Shown piece by piece: positions 1-3,665 of a DNA stretch of 5,138 bases. The translations under genes were made by a program, and so were the position numbers. Positions within the stretch are counted from its first letter, which is position 1; each line of letters starts with the position of its first letter. The DNA comes from Candidatus Fibrimonadales bacterium (GTDB taxonomy: Bacteria; Fibrobacterota; Fibrobacteria; Fibrobacterales; Fibrobacteraceae): assembly GCA_009777135.1 (NCBI GenBank), contig WRMM01000175.1:1-5138 (forward strand), read 5' to 3'. The notes below the pieces were generated by a model. That model was not told the origin of the DNA, ran no database searches, and saw only the letters and a list, made by a program, of their open reading frames with translations.

Positions 1-10
1 TAAATTCGCT

Positions 11-36
11 AAAAAGGGCATATTTTTGCATTGCCC
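11..36 (-). terminator. Candidate intrinsic terminator of the tRNA-Lys/TSUP/rimO/lipoprotein operon
   Basis: Read on the minus strand, GGGCA (36-32) can pair with TGCCC (20-16) around an 11-base A-rich loop, and the 3' arm is followed directly by TTTTT (15-11). This is the layout of a factor-independent terminator, about 70 bases past the lipoprotein stop codon. The stem is only 5 bp, so strength is uncertain. Its 5' arm includes the last of five G-runs in the same transcript (34-63), so the two structures share bases. No other terminator-like structure is visible between the stop codon and the window edge. Confidence 0.5.
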
Positions 37-63
37 ATACCCCAAACCCTATACCCCATACCC
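34..63 (-). repeat. Five-run G-quadruplex motif / C-rich simple repeat
   Basis: The plus strand has five C-runs: 34-36 (3), 40-43 (4), 47-49 (3), 54-57 (4) and 61-63 (3), separated by ATA, AAA, TATA and ATA. The minus strand, which is the coding strand of the neighbouring operon, therefore carries five runs of three or four G with loops of 3-4 bases. This fits the canonical intramolecular G-quadruplex pattern with one spare run. It also reads as two degenerate copies of a 13-14 base unit. It lies in the presumed 3' untranslated region of the lipoprotein gene. Confidence 0.7.
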
Positions 64-84
64 AAGCATTGAGTTAATCATCAA

Positions 85-96
85 TTACTATAGTAA
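85..96. repeat. 12-bp perfect palindrome TTACTATAGTAA
   Basis: A perfect 12-base palindrome lies 12 bases beyond the lipoprotein stop codon. Its left half, TTACTATA, recurs upstream of the antitoxin gene (2955-2962, plus) and upstream of the tRNA gene (2693-2700, minus). It may contain -10-like elements in either direction, or be a protein-binding site. AT-rich 12-mers of this kind also arise by chance, so no function is assigned. Confidence 0.35.
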
Positions 97-108
97 ATAA
101 ACGCTGAT

Positions 109-510
109 TTACTGCTCAAGTTGCAGTGAATCTATCATCTTTGGGCGTGGCAAACCGAAAATTTGCCTTAAATCCATGGAATCTCGCGGAAGGCCTGTTT
201 CCATTTTTTGCACCGTCAAATCCCATTCCAGCAATGCTTTTTCAAATTCCGAGCGCGCCTGCATCATAAGCAGGCGATTTTGCTCTATCTCTTTGCGAAG
301 AATTTGCTTTCGTATCAAAAGTTCCTGTTCTTTTGGAAGCCTCTCCAAATTTTCAAGCAAAATTATATACTTCTCCTCCGCCTCTGTATGATATTTCACC
401 GCGCTTTTATACTCTTCATAGCGTGCCTTGGTATTTTCCTGTTGCATAGATTTAGGAGCGCAAGACATTAAAAGCAATGCGGCTATAAATAGCAATAGAG
501 AATTTCTCAT
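109..510 (-). CDS. Small coiled-coil-like lipoprotein, function unknown
   Basis: A 133-residue protein with a short signal peptide: M-R-N, a hydrophobic stretch (residues 5-15) and lipobox L-M-S-C with Cys17 as the predicted lipidated residue. Alanine at +2 argues against inner-membrane retention by the E. coli rule. The mature part (about 20-105) is highly charged, rich in Glu, Lys, Leu and Gln, with few Gly or Pro, and is probably long helix or coiled coil. A Pro-containing tail follows. I do not recognise a family. The reading frame stays open upstream to 558, inside rimO, but the ATG at 510 is preferred: the signal peptide begins exactly there, it lies 10 bases past the rimO stop, and TAGG precedes it at reasonable spacing. 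It is the last gene of the operon. Confidence is high that it is a lipoprotein gene, nil for specific function. Confidence 0.8.
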   Translation of the reverse strand: MRNSLLLFIAALLLMSCAPKSMQQENTKARYEEYKSAVKYHTEAEEKYIILLENLERLPKEQELLIRKQILRKEIEQNRLLMMQARSEFEKALLEWDLTVQKMETGLPRDSMDLRQIFGLPRPKMIDSLQLEQ

Positions 511-520
511 AATCCATAAC

Positions 521-1822
521 CTATAAAAATATTGCATCAAGCTCATGCGCATTGGCATCTACTATTTTTGCTTTTTTTATTTCTCCAATGCTGCCGCTGC
601 CTTTCTGAATTCGGACTATGTTGTCGGTTTCCAAGGCGTTGCCTTGCGTGCGGGCATAAAAATGAAACTCGCTTTCTTCTGCGAAGCTGTCTAAAATTAC
701 ATCAAGAGTTTGGCCTATCAATTGAATGTTTTTTTCTTCTGAAATTTCTTCTTGCCGCTCGGTGAGAGCCGTCAGCCTTAGCCTTGCTGTTTCTATTGAA
801 ACGTGCTCTTCTTTTAATTTCATGGCGGCAGTTCCCTCTTCGGGAGACCATATAAAACCGCCCAAATGCTCAAACTGAATTTCTTCAATCAAGTTCATAA
901 GCTCTTCAAAATCGCTGTGCGCCTCGCCCGGGAACCCGAGAAGAACCGTTGTTCTCAGCGTTATGTCAGGCACGGTTTGCCGCATTTTCAGGAGCAGGTT
1001 TCGCAAATCGGCTGCTTTGTATTTGCGCTTCATCAATTTTAGCATTTTATCGCTTGCATGCTGAATTGGCATATCTGCGTATTTGCAAATGCGAGGTTCT
1101 TTTGCCATTAGGTTTAGCAAGCCATCGGTAATGTGCTCCGGATAAAGATACATAAGGCGAAGCCATGGGATTTTTGTATTTTTCAGCAAAGATTCCAGCA
1201 AGCGTTCCAAGCTTGCCGCTTTGTATAAATCCGTGCCGTAAGAGCTTAGGTCTTGAGCTATCAGCGAAAGCTCCAAAACCCCGTTTTCTTCCAGCTGCTT
1301 TGCTTCTTCTGTCAAATTTTCAATGCTCTGCGAAACCTGCCGCCCGCGAATTGCCGGGATTGCGCAAAACGAACATGCCCGATTGCAGCCTTCGGCTATT
1401 TTCAAATAAGCGTGATGCGGGTGCTCAAAACTCTTTATTCTTTTTGGCGGAGCGCTTTTGCAAAGTTTAGCCTGCGCTTCAAAGCCCAAAGTTTTTAGCA
1501 GCATTCCTGCGCTGTAGTTGCCAAGCCAAAAATCTGCCTCTGGAATTTCTTTTGAGAGTTCATGCCTGTATCTTTGGCTAAGGCATCCATAAACAATGGC
1601 TTTTTGCTTTGCTTTTTTGTTTTTCAAAAGCGAGAGAATTGCCTCTATAGACTCCTCTTTTGCCGCTTCTATAAAACCGCAGGTATTTATCAAAATAACA
1701 TCGCTCTCTTTTGGATTTTTGGCTATTTTAAAATCCGCCGCCAAAAGCTCCGCAGCGGCGCGCTCGCTATCCACTTGGTTTTTAGCGCAACCCAAACTTA
1801 CGGAGTAAAATTTCTTTGCCAT
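521..1822 (-). CDS. rimO: Ribosomal protein S12 methylthiotransferase RimO
   Basis: A cytosolic radical-SAM enzyme that adds a methylthio group to the beta-carbon of a conserved aspartate of ribosomal protein S12. The 433-residue product is near the usual ~440. The N-terminal domain carries the three cysteines for the auxiliary 4Fe-4S cluster: Cys12 (SLGCAKNQVDSE), Cys48 (INTCGFIEAAKEES) and Cys80 (YGCLSQRY). The radical-SAM motif is C146-x3-C150-x2-C153 (EGCNRACSFCAIPAIRGR), and YADMPIQHASDKMLKLMKR lies further on. The last ~65 residues form a TRAM-like substrate-binding domain. The LGCxKNxVDSE and NTCGFIxxAKEES signatures separate RimO from MiaB. The ATG at 1822 overlaps the upstream TGA as TGATG, suggesting translational coupling. 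A TTG five codons earlier (1837) is possible but less likely. All key residues are present. Confidence 0.95.
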   Translation of the reverse strand: MAKKFYSVSLGCAKNQVDSERAAAELLAADFKIAKNPKESDVILINTCGFIEAAKEESIEAILSLLKNKKAKQKAIVYGCLSQRYRHELSKEIPEADFWLGNYSAGMLLKTLGFEAQAKLCKSAPPKRIKSFEHPHHAYLKIAEGCNRACSFCAIPAIRGRQVSQSIENLTEEAKQLEENGVLELSLIAQDLSSYGTDLYKAASLERLLESLLKNTKIPWLRLMYLYPEHITDGLLNLMAKEPRICKYADMPIQHASDKMLKLMKRKYKAADLRNLLLKMRQTVPDITLRTTVLLGFPGEAHSDFEELMNLIEEIQFEHLGGFIWSPEEGTAAMKLKEEHVSIETARLRLTALTERQEEISEEKNIQLIGQTLDVILDSFAEESEFHFYARTQGNALETDNIVRIQKGSGSIGEIKKAKIVDANAHELDAIFL

Positions 1823-2580
1823 CAAATTATATCCCAAATCAGTTTTGCGGCAAGCGCAATGCTTGACAGCTGAATAAATCTTTTAATCCAAATTTGGTCG
1901 TATTTATGCTGGAATCTGCTACCAAAATAGCCCCCCAAAATACCGCCCAAAGCCATAGAAAGCGCAAGCCCCAAAACAACCTTTCCTGCTATAAAAAAGC
2001 ACAGAGAACTGAACGATAAAAACCAAAGGCTTAAAAAATTCTTTATTGCATTAATCTGCTTTAAATCAAAACCGCTGTATTTGCGCAAAGCAAAAATTTG
2101 AATAAACCCCATTCCCACTTGCAGAAAACCTCCGTAAAAACCAACCGCCGAAAAACCCAGAAAAGCCTTTGCATTCGGCTTTGCGGGCGGGCTTTCCGAT
2201 GGCTTTCCAAAAGGGTCTATGCTCATAGAACTCATAATGGCAACGGCTACCATAACAACAGCAAGCAGCACTTGAAAATGAGAATCGCTAATGGCAACGG
2301 CTAACAGTGTTCCAAGAGCCGCGCCTGCAAGGGTTGGCGGCAAAAGAGATTTTGCAATATCCATTCTGAGATAGCCATAGCGTTTCATATTTAAAGCAGA
2401 ACTCAAAAGCCCAAAGAGCATTCCAAGGCGATTAGTTCCATTTGCAACGGTGGGAGGAAGCCCAAGGAGAATCATAATCGGCAAGCTAAGGGAGCTAGCT
2501 CCGCCAGCAATGCTATTTATAAAAGCAACGATTATTCCAAGCGCAAAGAATATAAAGGCATATAAAAGACTAAAATCCAA
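1822..2580 (-). CDS. TSUP (TauE/SafE) family membrane transporter
   Basis: A 252-residue, very hydrophobic protein with about seven or eight membrane segments (roughly 4-26, 30-43, 50-65, 80-96, 101-119, 138-163, 176-216 as a pair, 230-248). The N-terminal AGGASSLSLPIMILLGLPPTVANGTNR resembles the first TSUP repeat (AGGGG...LGLPP..A.GT), and GFYGGFLQVGMGF resembles the start of the second repeat. Family members are proposed exporters of sulfite, sulfoacetate or related organic anions. Substrate cannot be inferred here, and neighbours give no sulfur-metabolism context. The only upstream start giving the full first membrane segment is TTG at 2580. It directly follows the tRNA-Lys discriminator base, with no Shine-Dalgarno visible inside the tRNA end. 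The first ATG in frame (2475) would remove an essential segment. The stop overlaps the rimO start. Confidence 0.88.
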   Translation of the reverse strand: MDFSLLYAFIFFALGIIVAFINSIAGGASSLSLPIMILLGLPPTVANGTNRLGMLFGLLSSALNMKRYGYLRMDIAKSLLPPTLAGAALGTLLAVAISDSHFQVLLAVVMVAVAIMSSMSIDPFGKPSESPPAKPNAKAFLGFSAVGFYGGFLQVGMGFIQIFALRKYSGFDLKQINAIKNFLSLWFLSFSSLCFFIAGKVVLGLALSMALGGILGGYFGSRFQHKYDQIWIKRFIQLSSIALAAKLIWDII

Positions 2581-2653
<73 letters not shown>

Positions 2654-2657
2654 GTGC

Positions 2658-2685
2658 AAATTAGCTTGTTTTAGCCAATTTTCAA
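2658..2685 (-). promoter_or_regulatory. Candidate sigma70-like promoter of the tRNA-Lys operon
   Basis: On the minus strand, TTGAAA (2685-2680) matches the -35 consensus at five of six positions and is followed after 16 bases by TAATTT (2663-2658), a weak -10. The mature tRNA 5' end is only 4 bases further on, giving almost no leader. A second candidate -10, TATATT (2696-2691), lies upstream but lacks a good -35. The spacer contains one arm of the 14-bp inverted repeat (2669-2682), so a protein bound there could affect the promoter. Confidence 0.3.
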
Positions 2686-2754
2686 ATGAGAATATAGTAA
2701 AAAAAATAACTTTTTTTCTATGAGTGGCTAGAAATTGTCCAAAATTGGCTAAAA
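2669..2754. repeat. 14-bp perfect inverted repeat flanking an 86-bp segment
   Basis: TTTTAGCCAATTTT at 2669-2682 is the exact reverse complement of AAAATTGGCTAAAA at 2741-2754. The core decamer AATTGGCTAA occurs again at 2822-2831. The segment between contains an A8-TAAC-T7 dyad (2699-2717) and a TTTCTA/TAGAAA dyad (2715-2734). No target-site duplication flanks the arms and no transposase ORF is present. Paired protein-binding sites, or a very small mobile or repeat element, are both possible. Confidence 0.6.
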
Positions 2755-2775
2755 AATCAGCGAGTCTTGCCATAA

Positions 2776-2838
2776 CGAAAGCGCACGAATACCATAAAAA
2801 AAGAGATTTTCGTGTTTCGCCAATTGGCTAAATTAGCC
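2776..2838. repeat. Bulged hairpin plus two overlapping palindromes
   Basis: CGAAA-CACGAA (2776-2780 and 2784-2789, with GCG between) pairs with TTCGTG-TTTCG (2809-2819): an 11-bp stem with a 3-base bulge and a 19-base A-rich loop. It runs directly into the perfect palindrome GCCAATTGGC (2819-2828), which overlaps GGCTAAATTAGCC (2826-2838, 6-bp arms around one base). A further 7-bp pair, TTTCGCC (2815-2821) and GGCGAAA (2869-2875), could form an alternative fold. No ORF explains this density. It may be an operator cluster or an uncharacterised structured RNA. Confidence 0.45.
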
Positions 2839-2933
2839 GCCCGTCCACTCATTACCGGAATAAGGATAGGCGAAAAGCCATCTGGAATGACTGGAGGAAA
2901 AGTATTCGTTTGAATAGGCTAGATATGCTAGGC

Positions 2934-2961
2934 TTGTCTAAATTAATCTTTTAATTACTAT
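2934..2961 (+). promoter_or_regulatory. Candidate promoter of the toxin-antitoxin operon
   Basis: TTGTCT (2934-2939) and TACTAT (2956-2961) are separated by 16 bases and each match the sigma70 consensus at four of six positions. Transcription would start at about 2968-2972, on top of the two possible ATG codons (2966 and 2972), giving a leaderless or nearly leaderless message. This fits the absence of any Shine-Dalgarno in the purely AT-rich stretch before the ATG. Two TAGGCT repeats next to the -35 could serve autorepression, which is usual for antitoxins. Confidence 0.35.
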
Positions 2962-2965
2962 ATTT

Positions 2966-3208
2966 ATGAACATGAATACAGCAATTTCAATTCCAAGCGG
3001 AACCCTTACACCTAGCCTCATTGAAAGGGTTAGGCGAACTTTCAAGCGGGGAAAAGTAGTTCTTTTGCCGGAAAAAGACTATAAAGATATGCTAAAAATG
3101 GCACGGAACTCTGAGTATTTGGCTAAACTTGACCACTCATTCAAGCAGCGAGACGAGGGTAAAATGACATACTTCACCATAGAAGAGCTAGAGGCGATGG
3201 CTAAATGA
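2966..3208 (+). CDS. Antitoxin partner of a YoeB-type toxin (Phd/YefM-like C-terminal half)
   Basis: An 80-residue, charged protein whose stop overlaps the next start as ATGA, the classic antitoxin-toxin arrangement. The stretch VVLLPEKDYKDMLKMARNSEYL (29-52, quoted from V31) and the following KLDHSFKQRDEGKM resemble the second half of Phd/YefM antitoxins, where a beta strand, a D/E-x-Y motif and a long helix precede the toxin-binding tail (about 67-80). The N-terminus is atypical: it lacks the S-x-x-R/E-x-N-L start of YefM and instead has IPSGTLTPSLIERVRRTFKRGK, basic enough to bind DNA. Expected role: neutralise the toxin by direct binding and repress the operon. Start is ATG 2966 or ATG 2972; there is no Shine-Dalgarno for either. 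Role rests on position and partial resemblance; RelB-like ancestry is not excluded. Confidence 0.78.
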   Translation: MNMNTAISIPSGTLTPSLIERVRRTFKRGKVVLLPEKDYKDMLKMARNSEYLAKLDHSFKQRDEGKMTYFTIEELEAMAK

Positions 3209-3462
3209 AAGTCGGTTTTACGGAAGCTGCTTTGAAAGAGTATTTTGCTTGGCAAGACCAAGACAAGAAAACGCTTAAAAGAATAAACAAACTCATAATT
3301 GACATTCAAAGGAATGGATTTCTCAAAGGAATTGGCAAGCCCGAACCGCTTAAACATAGGAAAGGATTCAGCAGGCAGATAGACGATGAGAACAGGCTTG
3401 TTTATGATGGCACCGAAAATAGGGATTTAGAAATAATAGCCTGCAAGGGACATTACGATTAA
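3205..3462 (+). CDS. yoeB: YoeB/Txe-family endoribonuclease toxin
   Basis: An 85-residue RelE-superfamily toxin; YoeB proteins are about 84-85 residues. YoeB enters the ribosomal A site and cleaves mRNA, halting translation, unless bound by its antitoxin. Diagnostic features along the chain are: W16-Q17 followed by a lysine-rich helix (KTLKRINKLIIDI), the family signature GKPEPLKH (44-51) containing Glu47, then SRQIDDENRLVY (56-67) with Arg57 and Arg64, and the C-terminal H83-Y84 pair. Glu47, Arg64, His83 and Tyr84 correspond to the Glu46, Arg65, His83 and Tyr84 set of E. coli YoeB, so the toxin looks catalytically intact. The ATG overlaps the antitoxin stop by four bases, and GAGG (3191-3194) provides a ribosome binding site inside the antitoxin gene. 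One extra residue (Asp85) follows the usual terminal Tyr. Confidence 0.92.
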   Translation: MKVGFTEAALKEYFAWQDQDKKTLKRINKLIIDIQRNGFLKGIGKPEPLKHRKGFSRQIDDENRLVYDGTENRDLEIIACKGHYD

Positions 3463-3470
3463 ATAACTCT

Positions 3471-3617
3471 ATGCGAATCTCATACAGCATCGGCGAAGCT
3501 TCCACAATGTACAAGAAGGATGTCATCCGGAAAGGAAAACGTGTAAAGCTATGGAAAACGTCAAAAGAAGGGCACCGCATTGAATACGATGCCAAAGGGC
3601 TGCCTAAAGAAGTGTAA
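3471..3617 (+). CDS. 48-residue basic small protein downstream of the toxin, unknown
   Basis: An ATG-started ORF of 48 codons begins 8 bases after the toxin stop, in a different frame, and ends with TAA 47 bases before the convergent mfd stop. The product is basic and hydrophilic (MRISYSIGEASTMYKKDVIR at the start, GHRIEYDAKGLPKEV at the end), with alternating charged and hydrophobic residues that suggest beta strands. I recognise no family. No Shine-Dalgarno precedes it, but the tight spacing suggests co-transcription with the toxin-antitoxin pair. It could be a third component, an unrelated cargo gene, or the remnant of a longer gene. The composition looks protein-like rather than random, but the short length keeps confidence moderate. 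Confidence 0.45.
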   Translation: MRISYSIGEASTMYKKDVIRKGKRVKLWKTSKEGHRIEYDAKGLPKEV

Positions 3618-3621
3618 ATCA

Positions 3622-3665
3622 AGCCGAAAGAACAGCTCCACAGAGAACAGGGGCAAGTCTCGGCT
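3622..3665. terminator. Nested dyad between convergent genes, possible weak bidirectional terminator
   Basis: AGCCGA (3622-3627) pairs with TCGGCT (3660-3665) and encloses GCTCC (3635-3639) pairing with GGGGC (3650-3654, one G-U). It fills the 47-base gap between the small ORF and the mfd stop, whose last base it includes. There is no T tract on the plus strand and only ATTT on the minus strand, so it is not a standard intrinsic terminator. Confidence 0.25.

Larger units (their letters stand above)
2654..2965. other. Gene-free divergent region between tRNA operon and toxin-antitoxin operon
   Basis: These 312 bases hold no convincing ORF on either strand; the longest readings are a handful of codons. 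What they do hold is the inverted repeats and palindromes listed separately, candidate promoters at each end, and a pair of TAGGCT hexamers 14 bases apart (2915-2920 and 2929-2934) just before the candidate -35 of the antitoxin gene, which could be an operator. I see no tRNA, rRNA or CRISPR repeat. Confidence 0.7.

Noticed and set aside
34..63. Telomere-like or CRISPR-like repeat array at the left edge
   Set aside because: Only about two degenerate units of 13-14 bases without unique spacers; a simple C-rich tract with quadruplex potential fits better.
511..558. N-terminal extension of the lipoprotein by 16 residues, starting inside rimO
   Set aside because: The signal peptide with charged start, hydrophobic core and lipobox begins exactly at the ATG at 510; the extension would bury it and overlap rimO by 38 bases.
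521..1837. MiaB (tRNA methylthiotransferase) instead of RimO
   Set aside because: The LGCAKNQVDSE and NTCGFIEAAKEES motifs are RimO signatures; MiaB has different residues around the first two cysteines.
2669..2754. MITE or insertion sequence remnant bounded by the 14-bp inverted repeat
   Set aside because: No flanking target-site duplication (CTTG on one side, AATC on the other), no transposase remnant inside, and a third copy of the core lies outside. Kept as a repeat, not called a mobile element.
2887..2913. 8-codon leader peptide (ATG at 2887 to TGA) upstream of the antitoxin
   Set aside because: Too short to distinguish from chance, no run of regulatory codons, and no attenuator-like terminator after it.
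3079..3357. 92-codon ORF on the minus strand opposite the antitoxin and toxin genes
   Set aside because: It is antisense to two genes supported by family motifs and operon layout, and its sequence shows no recognisable domain.
3368..3622. 84-codon minus-strand ORF opposite the toxin end and the small ORF
   Set aside because: No recognisable motif, and it overlaps the conserved toxin C-terminus; a shadow reading is the simpler explanation.
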